Source: Pedobacter chinensis (GTDB lineage: Bacteria > Bacteroidota > Bacteroidia > Sphingobacteriales > Sphingobacteriaceae). Taken from it: a stretch of 64,000 bases of DNA. The position numbers and the translations under genes are program-made. The stretch spans positions 434,001-498,000 of the forward strand of contig NZ_QPKV01000004.1 of NCBI RefSeq assembly GCF_003339865.1, in the 5' to 3' direction. Under the pieces are notes generated by a model. The model was given only the letters and a program-made list of their open reading frames with translations, was not told where the DNA came from and made no database searches. Positions 35,507-44,943 of the stretch are shown in pieces (within the stretch, counting starts at the first letter, position 1; every line of letters begins with the position of its first letter).

Positions 35507-36799
35507 ATGATGAGTACACAAATTAATTCGCAAAATTCACTGCTTGATCGAGTAGGAATACCAAAAAATCTCGCCTGGGGTTATCTCGGCATTCTAATTT
35601 TTATGATGGGTGATGGGTTGGAAGGAAGCTGGTTAAGTCCTTATTTGATAGGCCGCGGAATGACCATCCAACAATCCGCATCGCTATTTACAGCTTATGG
35701 CGTTACCATTGCGATTTCGTCCTGGTTTTCGGGTGTGCTTGTAGAAAGCTATGGTCCGAAGAAAACAATGTTGATGGGTTTAATCCTTTATATTTTGGGC
35801 ACAGCAGGATTCGTAGGATATGGTGTTCCTCAATTGGATTATATCATCATGTTATTTACCTATGCCATCAGAGGATTTGGATATCCGTTTTTTGCATATT
35901 CATTTTTGGTTTGGATCACATATAGAAGTCCACAGAAAAAACTGGGCACAGCTGTAGGCTGGTTCTGGTTCGTTTTTACGGGTGGTTTAAATGTTTTTGG
36001 AGCCTACTATTCAAGTTGGGCCATTCAAAATCTGGGCTATTTAAATACGCTCTGGAGCTCTATATTTTGGGTGCTGGTTGGTGCATTTTTTGCCCTGGTG
36101 CTAATTAAAGATAAATTCAAATCAGACTCAAATGCCACGAAAACCAATAAATCAGAAGAATTGATGAAGGGACTAACCGTAGTGGTCGAAGAACCAAAGG
36201 TTCTGCTGGGCGGAATTGTCAGGATCATTAACACAACTGCGCAATTTGCATTTCCGGTTTTTCTTCCAACATATATGGCTACTCATGGTTTTAGCACAAC
36301 AGAGTGGGTACAAATCTGGGGAACAATTTTTATCGCCAATATTGCTTTCAACTTAATCTTTGGCTTTGTTGGCGATAAACTGGGATGGCGGAATACCATT
36401 ATGTGGTTCGGAGGTTTTGGCTGCGCCATCACTACACTATTATTCTTTTATTCCCCGGTAATTTTCGGCAGTAACTTTTGGGCGATTATGCTTTGCGGCG
36501 TATTATGGGGAGCGCTTTTAGCAGGCTATGTACCATTATCTGCTTTAGTGCCATCACTGGTTAAAAAAGATAAAGGAGCAGCAATGGCTATCTTAAATCT
36601 GGGTGCCGGATTAGCCGTTTTTGTTGGTCCGCTCATTGTTTGGATGTTTATTGGCGCCATAGGAAACGAGGGTGTGGTTTGGATTTTGGCAGGATTATAT
36701 TTTTTAAGTGCTGTGTTGACCAGATTTATTACGCTGCCGGATAATGCCAAAACAGCTCATGTGAGTGAACCTGAAATACAAGCCATACCAGTAAATTAA
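35507..36799 (+). CDS. MFS transporter, polyol permease (CsbX/DalT-like) family
   Basis: A 430-residue inner-membrane permease with twelve hydrophobic segments. The N-terminal pattern WGYLGILIFMMGDGLEGSWLSPYLIGRG and the following VESYGPKKTM loop resemble the polyol permease group (CsbX, ribitol and arabitol permeases). It starts a nine-gene operon and ends 23 nt before the 2-hydroxyacid dehydrogenase. It probably imports a sugar alcohol or related polyhydroxy compound, but the substrate is not fixed by sequence. An ATG one codon in (35510) is equally possible as start. Confidence 0.82.
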   Translation: MMSTQINSQNSLLDRVGIPKNLAWGYLGILIFMMGDGLEGSWLSPYLIGRGMTIQQSASLFTAYGVTIAISSWFSGVLVESYGPKKTMLMGLILYILGTAGFVGYGVPQLDYIIMLFTYAIRGFGYPFFAYSFLVWITYRSPQKKLGTAVGWFWFVFTGGLNVFGAYYSSWAIQNLGYLNTLWSSIFWVLVGAFFALVLIKDKFKSDSNATKTNKSEELMKGLTVVVEEPKVLLGGIVRIINTTAQFAFPVFLPTYMATHGFSTTEWVQIWGTIFIANIAFNLIFGFVGDKLGWRNTIMWFGGFGCAITTLLFFYSPVIFGSNFWAIMLCGVLWGALLAGYVPLSALVPSLVKKDKGAAMAILNLGAGLAVFVGPLIVWMFIGAIGNEGVVWILAGLYFLSAVLTRFITLPDNAKTAHVSEPEIQAIPVN

Positions 36800-36822
36800 T
36801 AAAATAATAACACGATATATAG

Positions 36823-37800
36823 ATGAGGATTTTAGTTACCGCTCCGTATAATGATCAGGGAAGAGACATACTGGAGAAAAATTTTGGAAAAGTTATTTAC
36901 AAAACCTGGAAAGATCAGGGCAGATCTTTTAATGAAGAAGAATTGATTAATTTACTTGCTGAAACCCGTGCTGATGCTTTAATTACAGAGCATGATCATG
37001 TAACGGAGAAAGTGATTGAAACCTTTCCTGATCTTCAATTTATTGGTGTTTGCAGGGGTACTCCCTCAAATGTTGCTGTTAAAACTGCAGAAAAACATGG
37101 AATACCAGTGTTTCATACTCCGGCAAGGAACGCTCAGGCTGTTGCTGAAATGTTTGTGGCCAATGTGATTAATATTCTCCGAATGACTATTCCAAGCTGG
37201 CAATGGCTTACTGGCGAAAACTGGGAAGCAGGGGCGCATACCTCTTACCTTCAATTTAAAGGCAACGAGTTGGCAAATAAAACAATAGGGATGGTTGGTT
37301 TTGGTGCTGTTGGACAACGCATAGCCGAGATTTTAAAATGTTTTCCTTGTAATATTCAGTTCTACGATCCATTTTTAGATGAGTATGACCCAAATTATCA
37401 TAAAACTACCCTCGAGGATATTTTCGAAACCAGCGACATTGTATCAATACATTTACCTGTAAATAGCCATACAGTTGGAATGATTAACAGTAATTTAATA
37501 TCCAGAATGAAACCAGAGGCTATTTTTGTAAACACGGCGAGAGCAAGTGTGGTAGATCGTGATGCTTTGCTATATGCCATTCAAAATGATAAGATAAGAG
37601 GGGCTGTGCTTGATGTTTTTGATCATGAACCACCTGATGAAAAGGATTATCAGCTGATTCATTCGCCGAAAGTTTTGGCCACTCCTCATACTGCGGGAGC
37701 AACGCATGAAGTAGAAGATCATCATGTAAACATCCTTAACGCCAAATTATTAAGTTGGTTGAAGGAAGGTAAATTAGTAGATAATAAGGTTAAAAGTTAA
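36823..37800 (+). CDS. D-isomer-specific 2-hydroxyacid dehydrogenase
   Basis: A 325-residue NAD(P)-dependent dehydrogenase. The Rossmann motif GMVGFGAVGQRIAEIL is near residue 158. The catalytic triad is visible as Arg in NTARASVVD (near 240), Glu in FDHEPPDEKD (near 270) and His in TPHTAGATHE (near 290). The family interconverts 2-keto and D-2-hydroxy acids. It is separated from the first FGGY kinase by 5 nt, so it likely handles an intermediate of the same pathway. SerA, PdxB or lactate dehydrogenase roles are less likely given the operon. Confidence 0.85.
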   Translation: MRILVTAPYNDQGRDILEKNFGKVIYKTWKDQGRSFNEEELINLLAETRADALITEHDHVTEKVIETFPDLQFIGVCRGTPSNVAVKTAEKHGIPVFHTPARNAQAVAEMFVANVINILRMTIPSWQWLTGENWEAGAHTSYLQFKGNELANKTIGMVGFGAVGQRIAEILKCFPCNIQFYDPFLDEYDPNYHKTTLEDIFETSDIVSIHLPVNSHTVGMINSNLISRMKPEAIFVNTARASVVDRDALLYAIQNDKIRGAVLDVFDHEPPDEKDYQLIHSPKVLATPHTAGATHEVEDHHVNILNAKLLSWLKEGKLVDNKVKS

Positions 37801-37805
37801 ATCTG

Positions 37806-39260
37806 ATGGCTGTAAAAGAAGAAGTTTATTTGGTTGTTGATATTGGCACAGGCAACGTTCGCGTTGCCCTCGCCAAACCAACTGGCGAAATTATCAGTAT
37901 CGAAAGAGAAAACTTAATTTACCACAAAGATAATCACTACCCTGAGGCATTGTATTTTGAACCCAATGTACTTTGGGAACAGGTTCATCGGTTAGCTCAA
38001 AAGATTTTATCAAACCAAGAAAGATATGAGGTAGTCGCGATCACAGCAACCAGTCAGCGTGAGGGAATTGTTCTGGTCGATCAGGCAGGAAAAGCATTGA
38101 TCGGGCTTCCTAACATCGATCATCGGGGACGGGAATGGGAAAATATGATTAAAGATAAATCAGCAGTTTATGATTTAACCGGTCGTTATCCAACTTCGCT
38201 GTTTTCTGCACTAAAAGTTATAGGCATTAAAAATAAGAGAGCAGAAATTTGGAATGAATATAAAACTTTCATGAGCATTAGCGATTGGGTTGAATTTATG
38301 TTTTCAGGCATATTACATTATGAACACTCTCAGGCATCAGAAACATTACTTTATGATGTAGCAGCAAAAAAATGGTCATTATCATTGTGTTCAATATTCG
38401 ATTTGAAGCCGGAAAGTTTACCAACGCTTATGGATTCAGGAACGGTGCTTGGTAAAATCAAAAATGATGTTGCAGCGTTTTTCAATATCTCCGATCAGGC
38501 TGTGGTTATTGTTGGTGGTGCAGATACGCAACTGGCCGTTAGAAGTACACAACCTGCAGAAGATGATGTAGTAATCGTATCAGGAACAACGACACCAATT
38601 ATAAAGGTTACCAAAGAATATGAACTGGATGATCAGCAACGAACCTGGACAGGAAGACATATAGACGAGGATAGCTTTATGCTCGAGGCGAACGCGGGGG
38701 TAACGGGCTTGAATTATCAGCGTTTAAAAGAAGTTTTTTATCCAAATGAAGACTACGATGTAATTGAAGAGGAGTTGAATGCATTGGAGTGTTATCAATG
38801 CGTTGCATCACTGGGATCGTTATTAGCGGATGAAAAAACGCCGCTTACCCGTGGTGGATTTTTATTTGATGCTCCGGTTTCGCATCAGCTAACCCGTGGT
38901 AGTTTTGTATGGGCAACGCTTTGGGATATTGCCTGTAGTATAAAAGGCAATTACGACAGCCTTTGTGAAGTGAGTGCACATCAGTACGATTACATTTGGG
39001 CTTGTGGAGGCGGTGTACAGAGTAAAACCCTGAGGCAATTCATCGCTAATCTTTTAGGAAAGAAAATTATTATTTGCGATAGCTATCGCCAGTCTTCGGT
39101 GGTTGGTGGTGTTTTCATTTGCAATGATGCCTTAGGAAAAACACAGCCTCAAAGAGAAATCATGGAAACCATTTACCCGGAAAAATCAACTCATGATGAA
39201 GTAAATTTTGCAGAGTGGAAAAAGACCCGTTCATCTTTCAGAGATTTGTTAAGTAACTAA
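37806..39260 (+). CDS. FGGY-family kinase 1, LsrK-like subgroup
   Basis: A 484-residue FGGY kinase. The N-terminal phosphate loop is VVDIGTGNVRVALA. Residues near 80-110 (TSQREGIVLVDQAG, then PNIDHRGREWE) resemble autoinducer-2 kinase LsrK (SMREGIVLY, NVDARA) more than xylulose or glycerol kinases. The C-terminal ATP region is ACGGGVQSKTLRQFIANLLG near 400. Its stop overlaps the ATG of the next kinase by one base. The substrate may be a short-chain polyol, ketose or DPD-like compound; no Lsr transporter is present, so AI-2 uptake is not implied. Confidence 0.82.
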   Translation: MAVKEEVYLVVDIGTGNVRVALAKPTGEIISIERENLIYHKDNHYPEALYFEPNVLWEQVHRLAQKILSNQERYEVVAITATSQREGIVLVDQAGKALIGLPNIDHRGREWENMIKDKSAVYDLTGRYPTSLFSALKVIGIKNKRAEIWNEYKTFMSISDWVEFMFSGILHYEHSQASETLLYDVAAKKWSLSLCSIFDLKPESLPTLMDSGTVLGKIKNDVAAFFNISDQAVVIVGGADTQLAVRSTQPAEDDVVIVSGTTTPIIKVTKEYELDDQQRTWTGRHIDEDSFMLEANAGVTGLNYQRLKEVFYPNEDYDVIEEELNALECYQCVASLGSLLADEKTPLTRGGFLFDAPVSHQLTRGSFVWATLWDIACSIKGNYDSLCEVSAHQYDYIWACGGGVQSKTLRQFIANLLGKKIIICDSYRQSSVVGGVFICNDALGKTQPQREIMETIYPEKSTHDEVNFAEWKKTRSSFRDLLSN

Positions 39261-40711
39261 TGGAAGCGTATTTTTTAGGAATCGATATCGGTACACAGGG
39301 AGCCAGAGTGGTTTTACTTTCCAATCAGGGCAATTTGATCAGTGAGGTGGAAGAAGTATTCCCCATCAGCGATTCATCAAGAGAAGAGCAATCTCCAGAG
39401 GCATGGTGGCATTCTTGTCTGGCCTCTTTAAAAAAGCTTCTGGCCGAAAACACAATTGATAAAAATAAAATTTTAGCTATATCCGTCACTTCTACATCCG
39501 GAACCGTTATTCCGTTGGATGGAAATAATCAGCCTTTGCACAACGCTATAATGTATAGTGATAAAAGATCTGCCCCTCAGGGAGAAATCTGTACAGCTGC
39601 GGCTTTAAAATTTCATAATAAAGGATACACCACTTTTAATTCATCAAGTGGTTTGGCAAAAATGCTTTGGTTTATTCAAAATTATCCTGAAAAGGCCGAA
39701 AAAATTGCTAAATGGGTCCATGCGGCAGATTACATCACAGGTAAATTAAGTAATGAATTTGGTGTAACAGATTATACAAATGCATTTAAATCAGGTTATG
39801 ATGTTGGTGATGATTACTGGCCGGATTATATTTCTACAAAGTTAGGGATCAAAAAAGAGTGGCTCGCAAGAGTAGTGCCATCAGGAACTGTGATTGGTAA
39901 GCTCAACGTTCAGCTGGCTTATGAATTGGGTTTGTCAGAAAAAACAGCTATAACTGCAGGAATAACTGATGGTTGTGCATCGCAAATTGCATCCGGAGCT
40001 ATGCGGCCGGGAGATTGGAATACAACCATTGGCACTACTATGGTTATTAAAGGTGTAACCAAAAACGAAATTGTCGATCAGCAAGGAAGAATTTATAGCC
40101 ACCGTCATCCCGCAGGTTATTGGATGCCGGGCGGTGCAAGTAATACCGGTGCAGATTGGGTTTCTGCCAAATTTGAAAATGATTTAAAGCATTTAAATGA
40201 AGCTGCTGCAGAACTTATTCCAACCGGAAAAATATCTTATCCATTGATGCAAAAGGGCGAGCGTTTTCCAATCATGGCGCCAAATGCCTATGGTTTTGAA
40301 GATGAAAATTTATCAACCGAAGAAAAATTTGCGGCAAGCATGGAAGGCGTGGCTTATCTCGAGCGGTACGCTTTTGAACTGATCAGTCATCTTTCGGGAG
40401 AAAAAATTAACACAGTTTATACCGCTGGTGGGGGAAGTAAAAGTGATGTTTGGTTAAAAATCAGAGCAAATGTAATGCGTTGTCCGATAATCAAAATGAA
40501 ATACGTATCCGGAGCTGTTGGAGCCGCAATTTTAGCAGCATCGGCGGTATATTTTGATGATATTATTGAAGCCGTAAAAAAACTTACCATTGTAGAAAAA
40601 AAGTTTTTACCTGAAGCATGGCTGGCAGATCAATACGATATTCACTATCGTGAATTTATGGAAGAATTAGTGAAAAAAGATTTTATCAAACAGGAAGAAA
40701 TTTATGCTTAG
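39260..40711 (+). CDS. FGGY-family kinase 2
   Basis: A 483-residue FGGY kinase of a different subgroup from its neighbour. The phosphate loop is LGIDIGTQGARVVLL, the substrate region has ISVTSTSGTVIPLD near 77, and the C-terminal nucleotide motif is YTAGGGSKSDVWLKIRANVM near 390 with SGAVGAAILAA. It resembles xylulokinase/ribulokinase-type enzymes. It overlaps the upstream kinase by 1 nt and the downstream phosphatase by 8 nt, so all three are translationally coupled. Two non-identical kinases in tandem suggest two substrates or sequential phosphorylations. Confidence 0.83.
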   Translation: MEAYFLGIDIGTQGARVVLLSNQGNLISEVEEVFPISDSSREEQSPEAWWHSCLASLKKLLAENTIDKNKILAISVTSTSGTVIPLDGNNQPLHNAIMYSDKRSAPQGEICTAAALKFHNKGYTTFNSSSGLAKMLWFIQNYPEKAEKIAKWVHAADYITGKLSNEFGVTDYTNAFKSGYDVGDDYWPDYISTKLGIKKEWLARVVPSGTVIGKLNVQLAYELGLSEKTAITAGITDGCASQIASGAMRPGDWNTTIGTTMVIKGVTKNEIVDQQGRIYSHRHPAGYWMPGGASNTGADWVSAKFENDLKHLNEAAAELIPTGKISYPLMQKGERFPIMAPNAYGFEDENLSTEEKFAASMEGVAYLERYAFELISHLSGEKINTVYTAGGGSKSDVWLKIRANVMRCPIIKMKYVSGAVGAAILAASAVYFDDIIEAVKKLTIVEKKFLPEAWLADQYDIHYREFMEELVKKDFIKQEEIYA

Positions 40712-41303
40712 GGTATATTTATTAAGACACGGAGAAACTGCCTACAATGCCGATGGGAACCGTTATTGCGGCAGAACTGACATAGAATTAACAGCAAAAG
40801 GCTTGCGCCAGGCAAAGTTTGTATTTGAACAGCTTCGCAATGCCAAAATCGATGCGGTGTACTCATCGCCATTGTTGAGGGCAAAAAGAACTGCCGAAAT
40901 AGCTTCTGGTGAAAAAGAAGTAATGGTGGATGAGCGTTTGATTGAGGTTGATTTTGGTGATTGGGAAGGCAAAACAAAAGAAGAATTTGTCGTAGAAAAT
41001 GCTTCCCTGTGGGACAACTGGATGAATGCACCTGAAAATAACAGGGCGGGCGGAACGGGTGAATCGGCAACCGAAATTGTGGCAAGAGTGAGTAGCTTTT
41101 TCGATGAGATGATAACCAGGCATGAAAATCAAACCATAATGGTTGTTGGTCACAATGGCATTAACAGGATTTTTATGGCAAGCAAATTAGGGATGCCGCT
41201 CAAAAATTACCGTCAGCTTGCCCAGCAAAACTCCTCATTAACAGAAATTGAATTTGATGAGAATGGCGTGATGACTTTAAAACTTTTGAACAGTAAAATT
41301 TAA
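40704..41303 (+). CDS. Histidine phosphatase family protein
   Basis: A 199-residue phosphatase of the phosphoglycerate-mutase superfamily. The catalytic RHGE motif is at the N-terminus (YLLRHGETAYNADGNRY) and the second His is in VVGHNGINR near 148. These enzymes dephosphorylate small phosphate esters through a phospho-histidine. Its start overlaps the second kinase by 8 nt, so it may remove phosphate from a pathway intermediate or relieve sugar-phosphate stress. Alpha-ribazole phosphatase (CobC) is a common alternative label, but no cobalamin genes are nearby. Confidence 0.85.
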   Translation: MLRVYLLRHGETAYNADGNRYCGRTDIELTAKGLRQAKFVFEQLRNAKIDAVYSSPLLRAKRTAEIASGEKEVMVDERLIEVDFGDWEGKTKEEFVVENASLWDNWMNAPENNRAGGTGESATEIVARVSSFFDEMITRHENQTIMVVGHNGINRIFMASKLGMPLKNYRQLAQQNSSLTEIEFDENGVMTLKLLNSKI

Positions 41304-41310
41304 TATTCTT

Positions 41311-42258
41311 ATGAAAATCACTTTAAAAGCAATCATCCTTAGCCAGTTTTTTTTGGCTTGTTGTGTAGTCGCATTTGGTCAAACCAGTATAAATACCCTT
41401 AAAATTAAAGATGTAAACCAATTAAGAGAATTTTTTAAATATACAGGGAAAAACACACCCATTATCAGTGGGCATAGGGGTGGAACAGTGAAAGGTTTTC
41501 CTGAAAATTGCATCGCTACTTTCGAAAATACCTTGAAATATACACCAGCATTTTTTGAGATCGATCCCAGATTGACAAAAGATAGTGTGGTGGTTTTAAT
41601 GCATGATGCAACGCTTGAACGAACGACCAATGGAACCGGAAAGGTATCTGATTATACCTATGCCGAACTTCAGCAATTCAGGTTAAAAGATCCTGAAGGA
41701 AATGTGACCGCATATAAAATCCCAACCTTAAAAGAAGTGATTGATTGGAGCGCAGGGAAAACCGTGGTTAATTTAGATCGTAAAGACGTGCCCCTGGAAA
41801 TGCAGGAGAAAATATTAAGTGAAAATCCAAATAAGGTAATTATGATTACTGTTCACGATGCTAAACACGCTAAGTTTTATTACGATAAAAATCCGGATCG
41901 TATGTTCTCGGCTTTTGTGAAAACCAAAAAAGCATTATTGGAGTACGAGGCTGCAGGTATTCCATGGAAAAGCATGATCGCCTATATTGGCCCGACAAAC
42001 AAACCGGAAAACAAAGTACTTTATGATATGCTCCATGCCCGTGGTGTGATGTGCATGATTTCTGCTGCACCTACTTACGATCAACTTCCGGAAGCTGAGG
42101 AAAGAGCCAAAAATTACAGAGAAACATTTGAACAAGGTGCAGATATTTTAGAATCTGATTTACCAATTGAAGTTGCCACCGCCATAAAATCTCTTATTCC
42201 TAAAAATAATCCAAAAGCAAAATTTATAGGTAAGCTAAATCTCGCCAAAACAAAATAG
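41311..42258 (+). CDS. Exported glycerophosphodiester phosphodiesterase family protein
   Basis: A 315-residue GDPD-fold enzyme with a signal peptide (residues 1-23, ending VVAFGQ). The catalytic His and metal ligands are visible in ISGHRGGTVKGFPENC near 52, the Glu/Asp pair in FFEIDPRLTKD near 80, and His-Asp in VVLMHDATLERTTNG near 95. The family splits glycerophosphodiesters to glycerol-3-phosphate and an alcohol. It should act in the periplasm and is 7 nt after the phosphatase, which ties a phosphodiester substrate to the operon. Confidence 0.85.
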   Translation: MKITLKAIILSQFFLACCVVAFGQTSINTLKIKDVNQLREFFKYTGKNTPIISGHRGGTVKGFPENCIATFENTLKYTPAFFEIDPRLTKDSVVVLMHDATLERTTNGTGKVSDYTYAELQQFRLKDPEGNVTAYKIPTLKEVIDWSAGKTVVNLDRKDVPLEMQEKILSENPNKVIMITVHDAKHAKFYYDKNPDRMFSAFVKTKKALLEYEAAGIPWKSMIAYIGPTNKPENKVLYDMLHARGVMCMISAAPTYDQLPEAEERAKNYRETFEQGADILESDLPIEVATAIKSLIPKNNPKAKFIGKLNLAKTK

Positions 42259-42275
42259 CAGATTATAATCAAAGC

Positions 42276-43526
42276 ATGGCATCAAGATCAATCAAACCTG
42301 AAAGTAGGCGTTGGTTTATCATTTCGGTGATATTCTTAGCCATTGTTTTTAATTATTTCGATCGGCAGATTGTATCGATATTAAAGCCCGTTATTAAAAA
42401 AGAGTTTCAATTGGGTGATGATGGCTATGCTTTTATTCTGAATATCTTTACCATCTGTTATGCACTGATGTATCCGGTAACGGGATGGCTGGTTGATCGT
42501 TTTGGCGCCAAACTGACTATGTTTTTTGGGATCATTGGCTGGTCAGTTGCCTGTATCGGTGGCGGTATTTCGCGTACTGTTGGCCAGTTTACTTTTTTCC
42601 GTGGCATGTTAGGCATGGCAGAACCAACCAATTTTCCCGCTCAATTAAGAGTGGTTACCATTTGGTTTCCGGGAAAATTAAGAGCAACCGCTAATAGTCT
42701 TTGTGTTGCCGGAAGCTCCATCGGAGCTATTATTGCTCCACCACTGGTGGCCTGGCTGGCTTTAACTTATAACTGGCATACTGTTTTTATAGTTGCCGGT
42801 ATGGTGGGTCTGATCATTGCAGGACTTTGGTTTTTCGTTTATCGCGAACCACCAGCTCACATTTTAGCCGAATCAACCGGAAGCTCTTCCATTAAAGAGG
42901 ATGCAGGTTTTAAATGGTCGCAGTTGTGGACTACAAAAAGTTTATGGGGCGTTTTATTAATCCGTTTTGTAACAGATCCGGTTTGGTATTTCTGTTTGTT
43001 TTGGCTCCCAGGTTATCTTCAGGAACAATCAGGATTAACATTAAAAGAAATGGGGTTTTACGGATGGATTCCATTTCTGGTTGCAGATTTGGGCGCCATT
43101 GGAACTTCAGCCTGGTCTGATTATATGGTTAGAAAGGGTAAAAAACCATTAAAAGCAAGAAAAATCATGTTGAGCTGCGTAGCTATTCTGGCTCCATTTT
43201 GCATCCTGACACCTTATTTGCCGGGTGCATTTTCAACGCTGTTGATTTTCAGTACCGTGGCAATTGCCTGTTTAAGCTGGTTGTTTACCATCAGTGTTGT
43301 GGTTGCCGAAGCTTTTCCAACCAGAAATGTAGCAAGCGTTTTGGGCATTGCCGGTGGTTTTGGGGCTTGTGGTGCGGTATTGTTCAATTATTTTGTTGGC
43401 CAGTTAATGGGGAAAATAGATGCTGAGCGAATTTTTATAGTGATGGCATTTCTACATCCTATTGGTGTGATCGTTTTATGGACAATGATCCGGACTGAGA
43501 AGCCAAAAATGATATTGGAAAATTGA
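42276..43526 (+). CDS. MFS transporter, ACS (ExuT-like) family
   Basis: A 416-residue permease with twelve hydrophobic segments. The N-terminus has the anion:cation symporter pattern VFNYFDRQIVSILKPVIKKE and loop 2-3 has VDRFGAKLTMFFG, as in hexuronate transporter ExuT and relatives. Substrates in this group are organic anions such as sugar acids. It is a second, unrelated permease in the same operon as the polyol-type permease at 35507, which implies that two compounds are imported or that one is exported. Confidence 0.82.
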   Translation: MASRSIKPESRRWFIISVIFLAIVFNYFDRQIVSILKPVIKKEFQLGDDGYAFILNIFTICYALMYPVTGWLVDRFGAKLTMFFGIIGWSVACIGGGISRTVGQFTFFRGMLGMAEPTNFPAQLRVVTIWFPGKLRATANSLCVAGSSIGAIIAPPLVAWLALTYNWHTVFIVAGMVGLIIAGLWFFVYREPPAHILAESTGSSSIKEDAGFKWSQLWTTKSLWGVLLIRFVTDPVWYFCLFWLPGYLQEQSGLTLKEMGFYGWIPFLVADLGAIGTSAWSDYMVRKGKKPLKARKIMLSCVAILAPFCILTPYLPGAFSTLLIFSTVAIACLSWLFTISVVVAEAFPTRNVASVLGIAGGFGACGAVLFNYFVGQLMGKIDAERIFIVMAFLHPIGVIVLWTMIRTEKPKMILEN

Positions 43527-43541
43527 TCTGATAATTTAAAT

Positions 43542-44939
43542 ATGGATAATAAGATTTTAACAGTTACTGAACCTGCAAAAGAACTCCTGGTTCGGGCAAG
43601 CGTAGATGTTTTAGTGGTGGGCGGTGGACCTTCAGGACTTATTGCAGCACAAGCAGCAGCTGATGATGGCTTAAAAGTGATGCTGATAGAAAGCAGAAGC
43701 TTTGTGGGCGGTAATATGACGATCGGACTGCCAATACTCGGCTTTTTAGGTCAAAAAGGTAATCAGATTATTAAAGGCCTTCCTCAAAAATTTATTGATA
43801 AATTAAAAGAAAAAAATGCTTCAAGCGAGCATCGGCCATGCCCTTTGCACATGAGCCTTACACTGGTTGAACCAGAGGCTGTAAAAAATGTTGGCTTGGA
43901 AATGCTTTTAGAAAGTGGAGTGGAAGTTTTGCTTTATGCTTTTTGTGTGGGGGTGATTAGAGAAGAAAATCATCTCAAAGGAATTATTATAGAAAGTAAA
44001 TCTGGACGTGAAGTGATTTTGGCCAAAACCATTATCGATTGTACCGGAGATGCAGATGTGGCTTTTAGGGCCGGCGTAGAATGCGAGCAAGGAAACGAAC
44101 AAGGTGGAGTTCAGCCACCAACGCTAATGTTTTGTTTGGCTGGCGTTGATACTGAAAAATTGCGTTTGAGCATTTCAGAAGAGCCAAGAACGTATCTTAC
44201 CGATTTTATTCCTAACGAATATTTTGGTCAAAACAACCAATTCATTGTGGTTGGATTACGCTCATTAATTCAGAAAGCGCAAGAAGACGGGTTAAAATTA
44301 CCCACAGAGCGGACCATTGTAATCACTGGTTTGAGAACAGGAGAAGTTTGGGTAAATATGACCAGGGTTAACGGTGTAGATGGAACAGATCCGGCCAGTC
44401 TTTCTTTTGGTGAAGCTGAAGGACGCAGGCAAATTCATGATATTGAAAAATACCTGATTAACTATGTTCCAGGGTTTGAAAACGCATATTTCGCTAAAAT
44501 GGCACCTTTTATCGGAATTAGGGAAACCAGGCGAATTGTGGGTAAATATGTAATGACGGCACAAGATATTTTAAGTTGTGGAAGATTTGATGATGCAGTT
44601 GCCGTGGCAAGTTACCCTTTAGATCTTCATCATCCGCAGGGTGGTGGCTGTACTTTGGAATGGTGTGGCGATTGTTACGATATTCCGTATCGCTCACTTA
44701 TCCCTGAGCAGATTGAAAACCTGATTGTTGCCGGAAGATGTATCTCTACAACACATGAGGCCATGTCGGCCATTAGAGTGATGGCGCCTTGTATGGCCAT
44801 GGGTGAGGCCGCTGGCAGAGCAGCAAAATTATCTGTTCGAAACAATGTTTTACCTTCTCAATTGGATGTAAATCTTTTACGTAAAGAGCTAATTGAAAAA
44901 GGCGCATATTTAAATTCACTGGAACTGGCTCAATCATAA
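43542..44939 (+). CDS. FAD-dependent oxidoreductase (FAD_oxidored, PF12831-like)
   Basis: A 465-residue flavoprotein. The dinucleotide-binding motif VLVVGGGPSGLIAAQAA is at residues 24-40, with a second glycine-rich strand IDCTGDADVAFRAG near 168. The C-terminal part holds TLEWCGDCYDIPYRSLIP and NLIVAGRCISTTHEAM, typical of the PF12831 group, for which few activities are known. It may oxidise the sugar or polyol part of the substrate. There is no signal peptide. It lies 15 nt after the ExuT-like gene. Confidence 0.83.
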   Translation: MDNKILTVTEPAKELLVRASVDVLVVGGGPSGLIAAQAAADDGLKVMLIESRSFVGGNMTIGLPILGFLGQKGNQIIKGLPQKFIDKLKEKNASSEHRPCPLHMSLTLVEPEAVKNVGLEMLLESGVEVLLYAFCVGVIREENHLKGIIIESKSGREVILAKTIIDCTGDADVAFRAGVECEQGNEQGGVQPPTLMFCLAGVDTEKLRLSISEEPRTYLTDFIPNEYFGQNNQFIVVGLRSLIQKAQEDGLKLPTERTIVITGLRTGEVWVNMTRVNGVDGTDPASLSFGEAEGRRQIHDIEKYLINYVPGFENAYFAKMAPFIGIRETRRIVGKYVMTAQDILSCGRFDDAVAVASYPLDLHHPQGGGCTLEWCGDCYDIPYRSLIPEQIENLIVAGRCISTTHEAMSAIRVMAPCMAMGEAAGRAAKLSVRNNVLPSQLDVNLLRKELIEKGAYLNSLELAQS

Positions 44940-44943
44940 AAAT

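Noticed and set aside
37806..39260. Autoinducer-2 (Lsr) uptake system
   Set aside because: Only the kinase motifs resemble LsrK; there are no LsrABCD, LsrR, LsrF or LsrG genes, so a quorum-sensing role is not supported.
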